Source: PALSA-607 sp963737705 (GTDB taxonomy: Bacteria; Actinomycetota; Actinomycetes; Acidothermales; Acidothermaceae). Taken from it: DNA of 64,000 nt. This document shows positions 32,222 to 40,549 of the stretch, piece after piece. A program made the position numbers and the translations under genes. The notes under the pieces were generated by a model. That model saw nothing but the letters and a program-made list of their open reading frames with translations. It ran no database searches and was not told where the DNA came from. The stretch lies in contig CAVTTP010000004.1 of NCBI GenBank assembly GCA_963737705.1, forward strand, positions 310,001 through 374,000, read 5' to 3'. Numbering within the stretch: position 1 is the stretch's first letter; each line of letters begins with the position of its first letter.

Positions 32222-33205
32222 ATGAGCACAACTACCGCTATGCCGCAGGAGCTCGAAGACCGTTTTGAGCAGTACCGAGTCGAACTGCGCGGGTTCTGCT
32301 ACCGGATGCTCGCGTCGCCCTTCGACGCCGAAGACGCCGTGCAAGAGACCTTCATTCGGGCCTGGCGCGGGTACGAGAACTTCGAGGGCCGCGCGTCGCT
32401 GCGGTCGTGGCTTTACAAGATCGCAACCAATGTCTGCCTCGACATGCGCCGAAGTGGCGAGCGACGTGCGCGCCCGATGGATTTCGGACCGTCTCAAGAG
32501 CCGGTGGCGACCAACCTGAACATCCTGGCGGAGACCACATGGCTCGAGCCGGCTCCCGACGAGATGATCGTCGCCGCTGACCGAGACCCGGCTGACGTCG
32601 CTGTCGCGCGTGACAGCGTCCGGCTCGCGTTCGTGGCCGCGCTGCAGCACCTGCCACCCCGACAACGTGCGGTGCTGATCCTGTGCGAGGTGTTGCAGTG
32701 GAAGGCGACTGAGGTCGCCGAGCTCCTCGACACCACGACAGCGTCGGTCAACAGCGCACTGCAGCGAGCTCGTGCCACGCTCGAGACGGCCAAGCCGTCG
32801 TCGTCCGAACCTTCGCCTGCGTTGAAGGCGGCTGACCGCGACCTGCTAGCCCGTTACGTGAAGGCGTTCGAGGCCTACGACATCGAAGCGCTGACTGCGC
32901 TGATCCACGACGATGCGATCCAGTCGATGCCGCCGTACGACATGTGGCTCGAGGGCCGTGACGACATCTTCAGATGGTGGTTCGGGCCTGGTATTGGCTG
33001 TCAGGGCTCGCGGGTGATCCCGACGATGACGGCGAACGGGTCGGCCGCGTTCGGCCAGTACAAGCCGAGTGAGAACGGCGGCTATGAGCCCTGGGCGCTG
33101 CAGGTGGTCGAGTTGCGCGACGGCAAGATCGGCGAACTCACCTTCTTCCTCGCGACCCAGACACTCTTCCCATTGTTCGGTTTGCCGCTCGAGTTCGAGG
33201 GTTGA
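32222..33205 (+). CDS. SigG-like ECF sigma factor with C-terminal SnoaL-like domain
   Basis: Sigma region 2 is at about residues 10-75 (CYRMLASPFDAEDAVQETF, then LRSWLYKIATNVCLD). Region 4 is at about 130-185 (LPPRQRAVLILCEVLQWKAT, TTASVNSALQRARATL). Residues 200-327 form an NTF2/SnoaL-like domain (MPPYDMWLEGRDDI, WALQVVELRDGKI). This is the SigG/ECF41-related layout in which the C-terminal domain replaces a separate anti-sigma factor. I use ATG 32222; GTG two codons upstream is possible. The divergent VOC gene is a likely target. Confidence 0.9.
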   Translation: MSTTTAMPQELEDRFEQYRVELRGFCYRMLASPFDAEDAVQETFIRAWRGYENFEGRASLRSWLYKIATNVCLDMRRSGERRARPMDFGPSQEPVATNLNILAETTWLEPAPDEMIVAADRDPADVAVARDSVRLAFVAALQHLPPRQRAVLILCEVLQWKATEVAELLDTTTASVNSALQRARATLETAKPSSSEPSPALKAADRDLLARYVKAFEAYDIEALTALIHDDAIQSMPPYDMWLEGRDDIFRWWFGPGIGCQGSRVIPTMTANGSAAFGQYKPSENGGYEPWALQVVELRDGKIGELTFFLATQTLFPLFGLPLEFEG

Positions 33206-33228
33206 TCGTGCCCCGCGCGAATACGAAA

Positions 33229-33260
33229 GTGCACGGATAGCTGAGTGCGTGGATAGCTAA
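33229..33260. repeat. 16-base direct repeat at the end of the STAS gene
   Basis: GTGCACGGATAGCTGA (33229-33244) is followed at once by GTGCGTGGATAGCTAA (33245-33260), 13 of 16 bases alike. The second copy contains the stop codon of the minus-strand STAS gene. The unit also carries plus-strand stops after the sigma gene. Confidence 0.6.
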
Positions 33261-33466
33261 GCGCGCAGCACGTCGCCCAGCCCCAGCAACGCGATCAGCT
33301 CGATCAGCTCCGCGCTGGCACTGCACAGTCGCAGGGTGCACCCGTCGCGCCGGGCGGCCAGCTCAAATCGCGCGAGTGTCTCGACCGTGGCCACGTCGGC
33401 GGGCAGACCGGCGACGTCCCAGTCGACGACCACGCGGTGGGTCGGGCGCGGCGCAGACATAACCAT
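33257..33466 (-). CDS. STAS-domain protein (anti-sigma factor antagonist-like, short)
   Basis: This 69-residue product resembles the C-terminal two-thirds of a STAS domain: VVVDWDVAGLPADVATVETL, then the helix RFELAARRDGCTLRL and the end ELIELIALLGLGDVL. It lacks the N-terminal beta-hairpin of a full STAS fold. Short relatives of this kind exist in actinobacteria near SigG-like or VOC genes. Start ATG 33466 or 33460; neither has a strong ribosome binding site. It converges on the sigma gene, 51 bases apart, and may play a regulatory role, but no phosphoacceptor Ser/Thr can be assigned with confidence. Confidence 0.7.
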   Translation of the reverse strand: MVMSAPRPTHRVVVDWDVAGLPADVATVETLARFELAARRDGCTLRLCSASAELIELIALLGLGDVLRA

Positions 33467-33593
33467 CTGGATACAGACGATGGCGAGGGCCGGAATTCAT
33501 CGGTTCGACGGCCCGCATTGGGCCGTGGAGGCCGTATTCTCCGCGATGAGAACGTCAGGATGTGCGCGTTCGCGTGAGCAACGGAGGACCACC

Positions 33594-34394
33594 ATGACCC
33601 CATCCACCCAGCGTGCAGCCCTCGTTCTCCGCCACCGCCGGACCCTCGGAGTCATCGCAATCGCCGCCACGCTGGGCGGATTGGGTCTCAGCGGCTGCTC
33701 GGCGATCAGCAAGGTGAAGTCGGTCGCCCAGAGCGTGGAGACCAACAGAAAGACGATGAACTCGTTCACCACCAAGATCCAGGACGGTGCCGCGAAGCCG
33801 TTCGAGGCGACCTACGTGACGACCGGTGACAACCCGACGACCGTCGTTTACGCCGTCCAGCCTCCGAAGGGTCTCTCGTTTACGAACACCCCGACGAGTA
33901 CGAGCAGTGCGGGCACCGGCGGTGCGGCCGTGCCGAACATCGACATCATCGTGAACTCGACAGGTGAGTACTCCTGCACTCCGCCAGACACCTCTGGGTC
34001 GGCTGGCAAGGGGACGTGGGCTTGCCAGATGCTCACGCCTGGCGATGCGCAGGAGCAGAACGCGATCTTCGACTTTTACACGCCCTCGCACTGGGTCAAC
34101 TTCCTGAAGGGCTTCTCCCTCGCAGCTGGCTTCGCCGGCGACAAGGTCACGTCATCGACGATGACGGTGAACGGGTTCGCGATGTCGTGCGTCGATTTCG
34201 CAACACCGGGGCAGGCCGGTGAGAGCACGATCTGCACGACCTCTCAGGGCATCTTGGGTTATGTGAAGGTAGCGGGCGATACCACGAGTTTCGAAATCAA
34301 GAGCTACTCGTCGACGCCGGCATCCTCGCTGTTCGAGCTGCCGCCCGGGGCCACCGTCACTCAGGTGCAGGTAGCCTCGTCGCCGGCTGCCTAG
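33594..34394 (+). CDS. Lipoprotein of unknown function
   Basis: ATG 33594 follows ACGGAGG. A basic n-region, a hydrophobic core and a lipobox LSGC (about residues 33-36) mark a lipoprotein. The mature part, about 230 residues, has a short helical start (SAISKVKSVAQSVETNRKTM), then beta-rich sequence (TTKIQDGAAKPFEATYVTTG, LFELPPGATVTQVQ) and three cysteines (EYSCTP, WACQM, SCVDF). This resembles secreted actinobacterial lipoproteins of the LppX/LprG-like size class, but I see no decisive motif. The reading frame stays open upstream, over the STAS gene, without support. Confidence 0.8.
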   Translation: MTPSTQRAALVLRHRRTLGVIAIAATLGGLGLSGCSAISKVKSVAQSVETNRKTMNSFTTKIQDGAAKPFEATYVTTGDNPTTVVYAVQPPKGLSFTNTPTSTSSAGTGGAAVPNIDIIVNSTGEYSCTPPDTSGSAGKGTWACQMLTPGDAQEQNAIFDFYTPSHWVNFLKGFSLAAGFAGDKVTSSTMTVNGFAMSCVDFATPGQAGESTICTTSQGILGYVKVAGDTTSFEIKSYSSTPASSLFELPPGATVTQVQVASSPAA

Positions 34395-34412
34395 CGTCGC
34401 TTGCGTCGCTTG
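34395..34412. repeat. 9-base tandem dimer directly after a stop codon
   Basis: CGTCGCTTG occurs twice, at 34395-34403 and 34404-34412, starting at the base after the TAG of the lipoprotein gene. It belongs with the other stop-linked tandem repeats in the window, although its units contain no stop. Confidence 0.45.
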
Positions 34413-34451
34413 CCTCGAGGGTGGGTGGCCTTCGCACTCTAAGGTTCCGGT

Positions 34452-35648
34452 GTGAACACGCCCACTGTGAACCGCTTCATCAACCCGTTGGTGCCGCGGG
34501 ATCCCCACGAGCCACACCGGGTTGCCTCACCGCTCGAGTTGTTCACCGACCTGTGCTTCGTGGTGGCGATCTCGCAAGCGGCTTCATCGTTGCACCAACA
34601 CATTTCGGAGGGCCACGGCGGTAAAGGCGTCCTCGGCTTCGCGATGGTCTTTTTCGCCATCTTCTGGGCCTGGCTCAACTTCTCGTGGTTCGCGTCGGCC
34701 TACGACAACGACGACGTGGGCTATCGACTCTTGACGTTGCTGTTCGTGCTCGGCTCCCTCGTGCTCGCCGCCGGAATCCCCGGGATGATCGACGGCGACT
34801 TCGCCCTTGGCGTGCTGGGTTACGTCATCATGCGGTCGTCGCTGGTCGTGCAGTGGTTGCGGGTCACGGCCGACGATCCACCGCGTCGCAAGACGGCCCG
34901 CCGCTACGCGACCGGCATTGTCGTCGTCCAACTGTGTTGGGTCAGCTTCGTTTTCTTGCCGCACGCACTCGAGGTGCCGGCGTTCAGTCTCGGGGTGGTG
35001 GGTGAACTACTGGTACCGGCGTGGGCAGAACGCGCCGGCGTCACGCCATGGCATCCACACCACATCGCCGAGCGGTACAGCTTGTTCTACATCATCGTGC
35101 TTGGCGAAACGGTGCTGTCGACGACTGTTGCGATCCAGCAGGCGTTAACCGCGCACGAACTGCACGCGGGCCTGATTTCAGTAGTCGCAGGTGGAGTGCT
35201 GATCGTGTTCAGCCTCTGGTGGTTGTACTTCTCCCGCAACGACGGTGAGGCGCTTGCTCGGGTGCACGACCGGTACAACCAAGACACGTTCTTGTGGGGC
35301 TACGGCCACTACCTTCTTTTCGCATCCGGAGCGGCTATCGGCGCCGGGCTCGCGGCGCGGGTGGATGTCTGGCGACACAACTCCGCCGCAAGCCACTTGC
35401 AAACAGCGTTTGCCGTCACCGTTCCTGTTGCGCTCGTGCTCGCCACGATGTGGACGATCTGCGTGCGGTTGCACGACAAGTCACGCCAGACCTTGATCGC
35501 CTTCGGAGTTGCAGCGTTGTTGGTGCTCGCGTCGACCGCTACACCGGTTCCGGAGCTGGCTGCTGGCGTCGTCTGTGCCGGACTACTTGCATTCCAGCTC
35601 ATCAGGCAACCGATGAGTTCTGGGCAGCAGCAGCGTCCACATCCCTGA
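34452..35648 (+). CDS. ltrA: Low temperature requirement protein A family membrane protein
   Basis: The 398-residue protein matches the LtrA family: the N-terminal signature VASPLELFTDLCFVVAISQA, conserved WLNFSWFASAYDNDD, and the middle HIAERYSLFYIIVLGE. About ten to twelve transmembrane helices are visible. Function is unknown beyond an old link to cold growth in Listeria. GTG 34452 is the start giving the family-typical N-terminus. It is followed after 32 bases by the RibD-C reductase gene, with which it may share a transcript. Confidence 0.9.
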   Translation: MNTPTVNRFINPLVPRDPHEPHRVASPLELFTDLCFVVAISQAASSLHQHISEGHGGKGVLGFAMVFFAIFWAWLNFSWFASAYDNDDVGYRLLTLLFVLGSLVLAAGIPGMIDGDFALGVLGYVIMRSSLVVQWLRVTADDPPRRKTARRYATGIVVVQLCWVSFVFLPHALEVPAFSLGVVGELLVPAWAERAGVTPWHPHHIAERYSLFYIIVLGETVLSTTVAIQQALTAHELHAGLISVVAGGVLIVFSLWWLYFSRNDGEALARVHDRYNQDTFLWGYGHYLLFASGAAIGAGLAARVDVWRHNSAASHLQTAFAVTVPVALVLATMWTICVRLHDKSRQTLIAFGVAALLVLASTATPVPELAAGVVCAGLLAFQLIRQPMSSGQQQRPHP

Positions 35649-35680
35649 CAACTTCAAGCCCGAACCGGAAGGATCTCATC

Positions 35681-36244
35681 GTGCGCACCCTGATCGTCAC
35701 GGAGTTCATCAGTCTTGACGGAGTCGTCGAATCGCCAGGAGGAGCCGAGACTTCGCACCCCCAAGGCGGTTGGACGATGACGTACGGCGTTCCGGAGAGC
35801 TTCGCGTTCAAGCTGCAGGAGACCATGGACGCCGAGTCGATGCTGCTCGGCCGGGTGACCTACGAGGGATTCGCCGCGGTGTGGCCCACGATGAGCGACG
35901 TCTTCGCGGACAAGATGAACTCGATGCCCAAGCACGTCGTTACGAACACGCTTACTGACCTTGAGTGGAACGCCACACCGTTGAGCGGTGACATCGTCGC
36001 AGCCGTGACCGAGTTGAAGCAGGGCGACGGTGGTCCGATCCTGGTCCACGGCAGCGCAACCCTGGTTCGATTCCTACTCGCCGAACATCTCGTCGACGAG
36101 CTGCACCTGATGGTCTTCCCGGTCGCTATCGGCGGGGGCTTGCGGATGTTCCCCGACGATCGGAAGAAGCTCGAGTTCGAGCTCACCGAGCTGGTGCGCT
36201 ACGACAGCGGTGCAACGCTGCAGATTTACCGCCCCGCGTCGTGA
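35681..36244 (+). CDS. Dihydrofolate reductase family protein (RibD C-terminal domain)
   Basis: The protein begins RTLIVTEFISLDGVVESPGG and has the RibD-C/DHFR-like NADPH fold with LLGRVTYEGFAAVWP, KHVVTNTL and GPILVHGSATLVRFLLAEHL. The last includes the G-S dinucleotide-binding turn. These common actinobacterial proteins are probably reductases of unknown substrate and do not replace FolA. The GTG start at 35681 has GGAAGG nine bases upstream; the frame is open further upstream inside ltrA but without support. Confidence 0.9.
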   Translation: MRTLIVTEFISLDGVVESPGGAETSHPQGGWTMTYGVPESFAFKLQETMDAESMLLGRVTYEGFAAVWPTMSDVFADKMNSMPKHVVTNTLTDLEWNATPLSGDIVAAVTELKQGDGGPILVHGSATLVRFLLAEHLVDELHLMVFPVAIGGGLRMFPDDRKKLEFELTELVRYDSGATLQIYRPAS

Positions 36245-36301
36245 ATTGAGGTAGAACGGACGCAGGCGAGTTGCGGGTGGCGGCTGGGAGGCGTGGCGGG
36301 C

Positions 36302-37360
36302 GTGGACGTCGTACGGGCCTACCCGCCGCCTTCGCCCCCGCCGCCCCTTCCCCAACCGCCCCCGACCTTCTCGCCGCGACCGGCGCGCCCCGCGCGTTGG
36401 CTACTGGCACTGACGGTCGTCCTGATACTCGCGGTCGTCGGCTCGGTGTCCTTCAGTTGGAGCCAGGCCGACCGGCTCTCAAGTACGCGCAGTCAGCTCG
36501 GGGCACTCCGGGCGTCGGCCGCTGCAGAACGGGCGCAGGTGTCGGCGCTCGCGACCACCGTCGACGCGCAGCAGAAGACCCTTACCGACCTCGGCTCCCA
36601 ACTCGGCGCGGCCCAAACGCAACTCGCGACGACCCAAAGCAAGCTGGGCACGACCCAGTCGCAGCTGCAGGCGGCGCAAACTCGCCTCGGCACCGACGAG
36701 CAGCAATTGAACTCGACGACCAAGCAGCTGAATGTCACTACCAAGCAGTTGCCGCCGGATCTCGTTGCACTCGCTACGCAGGTATCACCATCGGTGGTCC
36801 TGATCACCTGCACCACGGGCGGCGGCGGTGACACCGGCACCGGATTCGCGATCGCGTTGCCCGCCGCAGCCGGCTATGCCAGCGCCGTCATCACGGCCGA
36901 GCACGTTATCGACGCGTGCACGAACCCGTTGTCAGGTGCATTCATCTCTTTGGCGCGAGGCGGCCAGACGTTGCCAGTGCACCTGCGCTCTTACGACTCG
37001 CGCCAGGACGTAGCGATACTCGACACGACCGCCAGGTTGCCGACACTCAAACCCGCGGCGGCGCCGGTCGTCGGCGAGTTCCTGATGGCGGTCGGCAATC
37101 CGCTCGGTGTCAACGACAACGTCACGTCCGGCAACGTGTCGCAGGTGTACTCGTCATACTTTCTTGACAGTGCGCCGATCAGCAATGGCAGCTCGGGAGG
37201 TCCGGTGGTCGACCGATCGGGCAACGTGGTGGGGATCGTCGACGCCGGCGCGGTTGCTGACGCCAACACGCCAGTGGTGCAGAACTTGAACATCGCACTA
37301 CGGCTGTCGAGGCTCTGCCCGGCAGTCTTGTCCGGCTCGTCATGCTCGGCCTTGCACTGA
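36302..37360 (+). CDS. Membrane-anchored trypsin-like serine protease with leucine-heptad stalk
   Basis: A Pro-rich cytoplasmic leader is followed by a transmembrane helix (WLLALTVVLILAVVGSVSF) and a stalk of about 100 residues. At the end of the stalk seven consecutive heptads start with Leu (for example LGAAQTQ, LATTQSK, LGTTQSQ), an ideal coiled coil. The C-terminal half is an S1-type protease with His in TAEHVID, Asp in RQDVAILD and Ser in NGSSGGPVV. The start is probably GTG 36302, ten bases after GGGAGG; GTG 36293 lies too close to that site. The protease faces outside, and the stalk suggests oligomerisation. The target is unknown. Confidence 0.85.
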   Translation: MDVVRAYPPPSPPPPLPQPPPTFSPRPARPARWLLALTVVLILAVVGSVSFSWSQADRLSSTRSQLGALRASAAAERAQVSALATTVDAQQKTLTDLGSQLGAAQTQLATTQSKLGTTQSQLQAAQTRLGTDEQQLNSTTKQLNVTTKQLPPDLVALATQVSPSVVLITCTTGGGGDTGTGFAIALPAAAGYASAVITAEHVIDACTNPLSGAFISLARGGQTLPVHLRSYDSRQDVAILDTTARLPTLKPAAAPVVGEFLMAVGNPLGVNDNVTSGNVSQVYSSYFLDSAPISNGSSGGPVVDRSGNVVGIVDAGAVADANTPVVQNLNIALRLSRLCPAVLSGSSCSALH

Positions 37361-38130
37361 CGAATATCGTGACACGCCCACCTGCGATCCGCATCGCCGT
37401 GCTTCTCGGCGCTGCATGCCTTGTCGCCGGATGCAGTGCCTCTCACGCGAAGGCCGCGGCGACAACGACGCCGACAGCCTCCGCGACTGCAGCAACAGCC
37501 CCGGCGTCCGCTGTCGCATCGGCGGGAGCCTCAGTGACATCGGCGGGAGCCGCAGCGACATCAGCGGGAGCCGCAGTGACATCGGCGGGAACTGCAGTGA
37601 CATCGGCCGGTGCCGCGGGCAGCGCGGGTGACGCGGCCGTTCCGACCATCGGGCCGGCGTCCTCTGCCTTCATCACCAACGTCTGTTCGGCTATCACGAT
37701 CGCCGATGCACAGGCCACTGTTCAGCCGACGATCGATGCGATCGGGTTCGACCCAGACAACCAGGATGCGGCCGGCATTTTCATGTGCACGATTGATTCA
37801 GCCGACCAGGCGGTGACGGTCACGGTCGAACCCGAAGATGTCGCGATGGCGAACTATGAGTCCGATGTCGCGGCGGAGAACGTACCCGCAGTGCCGTCGC
37901 TACCCGGAGTTGGCGATGTTGCCGTGTGGACCCAGGTCGCGAACAACCCGCCCGACGTCTACGCGCACAAGGGCCACGTCACCTGCGAAGTGAAGACCAG
38001 TGACACGCAGGTGCTGAACCTGACTTATGACCCGAGCGTCGTCGATGGGGGAGTCACCGCCGCGAGCGCCGCTGCTTATGCGGTCAAGCTCGGTGCGTTG
38101 TGCACGGACGTGTTCGCCGCGATTAGCTGA
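37342..38130 (+). CDS. Lipoprotein with 7-residue Ala/Ser/Thr repeats (DUF3558-like size)
   Basis: A lipobox VAGC marks a lipoprotein. After the anchor comes a low-complexity linker built from SAGAAVT-type heptapeptides, then a domain of about 150 residues with NVCSAITIADAQA, GIFMCTID and GHVTCEVKTSD. The cysteine placement and overall layout resemble DUF3558-type actinobacterial lipoproteins. ATG 37342 overlaps the protease gene by 19 bases; GTG 37369 is an alternative that avoids the overlap. The close spacing suggests one transcript with the protease. A 28-base-pair hairpin follows the gene. Confidence 0.75.
   Translation: MLGLALTNIVTRPPAIRIAVLLGAACLVAGCSASHAKAAATTTPTASATAATAPASAVASAGASVTSAGAAATSAGAAVTSAGTAVTSAGAAGSAGDAAVPTIGPASSAFITNVCSAITIADAQATVQPTIDAIGFDPDNQDAAGIFMCTIDSADQAVTVTVEPEDVAMANYESDVAAENVPAVPSLPGVGDVAVWTQVANNPPDVYAHKGHVTCEVKTSDTQVLNLTYDPSVVDGGVTAASAAAYAVKLGALCTDVFAAIS
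37519..37602 (+). repeat. 21-base coding tandem repeat (four units)
   Basis: Units at 37519-37539, 37540-37560, 37561-37581 and 37582-37602 each encode SAG(A/T)(S/A)(V/A)T in the lipoprotein linker. The units differ by a few bases, so they are recent but not identical. Unit number could vary between strains without breaking the frame. Confidence 0.85.
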
Positions 38131-38152
38131 CGGCGCCGACCGCTGCCGACCA

Positions 38153-38220
38153 CTTCGCATCCCGTGTGGTTGTGAATTGGGCACTCAAGCGGCCAATTCA
38201 CAACCACACGGGATGCGAAG
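38153..38220. terminator. Perfect 28-base-pair inverted repeat between convergent genes
   Basis: The left arm 38153-38180 (starting CTTCGCATCCCGTGTGG) and right arm 38193-38220 are perfect reverse complements, 28 bases each, around a 12-base loop. It starts 22 bases after the stop of the lipoprotein gene, between it and the convergent glutathione peroxidase gene, so it could end transcription in both directions. No T-run follows. The length and perfection exceed those of an ordinary terminator, so a dispersed palindromic element is also possible. Confidence 0.7.
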
Positions 38221-38289
38221 ACGGCGTTGCGGGCGGACGGCGTTGCGAAGACGGCGTTGTCGGGCGGACGGCGTTGTGGGCGGACGGCG
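38220..38289. repeat. GACGGCGTTG repeat cluster next to the hairpin
   Basis: GACGGCGTTG occurs at 38220-38229, 38236-38245, 38250-38259 and 38267-38276, with a truncated copy at 38283-38289. The spacings are 14 to 17 bases. The first copy overlaps the last base of the hairpin. The cluster lies just beyond the 3' end of the glutathione peroxidase gene. Similar GGCGGACGGCG words also occur near 28223. Confidence 0.6.
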
Positions 38290-38304
38290 GGGGGGTGCCG
38301 ATCG

Positions 38305-38823
38305 TTACGCGAGTGCCGCGTCGATGACGGCGAGGACGGCCGGATCATCGGGCTGCGTCTTGGGCGTGAAGCGCCCGAGGACCTTGCCGTCTGGCGCGAC
38401 GACGAACTTCTCGAAGTTCCAGTCGACGTTGGCCGGGTCGTCGCCATGCGGCGCCGGCAGGCTCGGCGCCTCTACGTACGGCGTCTGGGTGAGAACTGCG
38501 TAGATCGGATCACGGTCGTCGCCGTTGACCTCGATCTTGTCCGACATGGGGAAGGTGACCCCGTAGGTGGCCGAGCAGAACTCGGCGATGTCGGCCGCGG
38601 TACCAGGCTCCTGATTTCCGAACTGGTTGGACGGGAAGCCCAGCACGGTGAAGCCGCGATCAGCGAGGGTCTGTTGCAACTCCTCGAGCTTGGCGTACTG
38701 CGGCGTGTTCCCGCAGCGGCTGGCGACGTTCACAACCAGGGCGACGCGGCCCGCGGCCAACTCACCGAACGTCGTGTGCTGACCGTGCAGGGTGGTCACT
38801 GGTAAATCGAGTAGATCGCTCAT
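38305..38823 (-). CDS. Glutathione peroxidase family protein (thiol peroxidase)
   Basis: The 172-residue protein has the GPx signatures: peroxidatic Cys37 in VNVASRCGNTPQY, the Gln/Asn of GFPSNQFGNQEPG and the Trp of DWNFEKFVV. A second Cys (EFCSATYGVTFP) sits where the resolving cysteine of thioredoxin-dependent bacterial GPx enzymes lies. In actinobacteria, which lack glutathione, such enzymes reduce hydroperoxides with thioredoxin or mycothiol systems. CGNTPQY replaces the more common CGLTPQY. Start ATG 38823. Confidence 0.92.
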   Translation of the reverse strand: MSDLLDLPVTTLHGQHTTFGELAAGRVALVVNVASRCGNTPQYAKLEELQQTLADRGFTVLGFPSNQFGNQEPGTAADIAEFCSATYGVTFPMSDKIEVNGDDRDPIYAVLTQTPYVEAPSLPAPHGDDPANVDWNFEKFVVAPDGKVLGRFTPKTQPDDPAVLAVIDAALA

Positions 38824-38905
38824 GTCTAGGTCCAGCGCCTATCTCACTCGCGGCATTCCCGCACGGCCACACCCATCACGTGTGCTACGCCACACCCGTG
38901 AGGTG

Positions 38906-40303
38906 CTACTTGGCGCGGGCCTGCTTGACCAGGGTCTTGCCGAAGTCCCACACGAGCCCAGACCCACGATGTGCCTCGTCCATGACGTTGACGAATGCGT
39001 CGACGAACAGGTCGACCTCGCGCTCGCCGATGATCAGCGGCGGGATCAGCTTGATCACTTCGAGGTGATCGCCCGACACCTGCGTGAGGATCCGGTGCTG
39101 GTGAAAGAGCGCGTGCACGATGGTCTGCGCGAAGAGGCCCTTGCGGGCGGCCTGCAATGCGGTCCATGACCCGCGCAGCTTCCATGACGTCGGGCGGCCG
39201 AACTCGATGCCGATCATCAGGCCCCGACCGCGAACCTCATGCAGTAGTTCGTAGCGGTCGACGAGCTCGGCGAGCCGTGATTGCAAAAGCTCGCCGATCT
39301 TGCGCGCGTTGTCGACCACGTTTTCCTGCTCGAGAACGTGCAGGGTGGCCAGGCCTGCCGCCATGGCCTGGGCGTTCGAGCCGAACGTCGAGTCGTGCAC
39401 AAGCACGCGGTCCATCGACGAGTACACCTTGGCGAAGATCCATTCACGACCGATCGTGGCACCGATCGGGATGTAGCCACCCGAGAGAGCTTTGGCGGTG
39501 GCGACCAGGTCGGGCTCGACGCCGTCGTTTTGGAACGCGAAGAAATCGCCGGTGCGACCGACCCCGGTCTGCACTTCATCGGCGATCAGCAGCGCCTTGT
39601 GAGTGCGGAGCAGTTCTTGAGCGGCAAGGAGGAAGCCGGGCGGTGAGACGGCGACGCCCTTGCCCTGGATCGGCTCGATGAGGAAGCCGGCGACATCGCC
39701 TCGCCGAAGCTCACGTTCCAGTGCCTTCAGGTCGCCGAACGGGATCGCGGTGTCAGGCAGCATCGGCCCGAAGCCCTTGCGGAACGCGCTCGATCCGTTG
39801 ACCGACAGCGACCCTGCTGTCAGGCCGTGAAAGGCGTGGTCGCAGTAAATGATGCGGCGCCGACCCGTGGCGTAGCGCGCGTACTTGAGGGCGGCCTCAA
39901 CCGCTTCGGTACCGCTGTTGCCGAAGTAGACCCGGTCGAGATGCGGAACCTTGGCGAGCAGCGCCTCGGCGAGCGGGCCGGCCAGCGGGGGAGCGTCGAA
40001 CTGGGTCAGATCGGCGAGGTCTGCATCGATGACATCGTGGATCGCCTGCCGAACGACCGGGTTGTGGCGACCGAGGGCGAACACTCCGAACCCCGCGAGC
40101 ATGTCGAGGTACTCGACGCCATCCGCGTCATAGAGGTAGGCACCCTGGCCCCGGGCATAGACCTTGTCGAAGCCGATCGCGTGCAACATCCGCGGCAGTT
40201 GCGGGTTCAGATACTGGCGGTGCAACTCATACCGCTCGTCGCCGCGCATGGCGAGCACATCGCGAAGGTCGAATGGCCGGCCGGCGCCTTCGTCAGCACC
40301 CAT
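38906..40303 (-). CDS. hpnO: Class III aminotransferase, probable aminobacteriohopanetriol synthase HpnO
   Basis: This is a PLP-dependent ornithine/aspartate aminotransferase-fold protein of about 465 residues, with GNSGTEAVEAALKYAR, the PLP-stacking IYCDHAFHG, the Asp of LIADEVQTGVGRTG and the Schiff-base Lys in ATAKALSGGYIP. It sits divergent to a polyprenyl synthase, squalene-hopene cyclase, HpnG and HpnH, as the HpnO aminotransferase does in actinobacterial hopanoid clusters. HpnO converts the ribosyl/formyl-hopane intermediate to 35-aminobacteriohopanetriol. I prefer ATG 40303 because AGGAGGTG lies just upstream; ATG 40327 also keeps the frame. The 222-base gap to the divergent operon contains an AT-rich block near 40425-40445 with repeated TACTTA words, likely promoter DNA. 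Confidence 0.82.
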   Translation of the reverse strand: MGADEGAGRPFDLRDVLAMRGDERYELHRQYLNPQLPRMLHAIGFDKVYARGQGAYLYDADGVEYLDMLAGFGVFALGRHNPVVRQAIHDVIDADLADLTQFDAPPLAGPLAEALLAKVPHLDRVYFGNSGTEAVEAALKYARYATGRRRIIYCDHAFHGLTAGSLSVNGSSAFRKGFGPMLPDTAIPFGDLKALERELRRGDVAGFLIEPIQGKGVAVSPPGFLLAAQELLRTHKALLIADEVQTGVGRTGDFFAFQNDGVEPDLVATAKALSGGYIPIGATIGREWIFAKVYSSMDRVLVHDSTFGSNAQAMAAGLATLHVLEQENVVDNARKIGELLQSRLAELVDRYELLHEVRGRGLMIGIEFGRPTSWKLRGSWTALQAARKGLFAQTIVHALFHQHRILTQVSGDHLEVIKLIPPLIIGEREVDLFVDAFVNVMDEAHRGSGLVWDFGKTLVKQARAK

Positions 40304-40549
40304 CGCTGAGCCCACCTCCTCGCACATTCAGGCCCTCAGAAGGCACCGTAACCGATCGCCCTGAGCACAATGAACTGGACGCCTCATCTGCACCATCTGA
40401 TATACAGCGGATGCATACAACTGTTTACTTAGTACTTACTTACCCGTTCTAGACCGCACGGCGGGGCGACGACATGACTGAGCTTGGCGCTACCGGCAAG
40501 GGTGAGCAAGCCGGCCTTGACGGTATCGAGCACTCAGCAGGGATGCCCG

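Noticed and set aside
35294..35680. N-terminal extension of the RibD-C reductase inside ltrA
   Set aside because: ltrA is clearly coding in another frame and the reductase has a good ribosome binding site and family start at 35681.
37140..37603. Repetitive minus-strand peptide MSLRLPPMSLRLPP opposite the lipoprotein linker
   Set aside because: It is the antisense reading of the 21-base repeat in the lipoprotein gene, not a separate gene.
38220..38289. Possible CRISPR array from the repeated GACGGCGTTG words
   Set aside because: Repeat and spacer lengths (10 and 4-7 bases) are far too short and the spacers are themselves repetitive.
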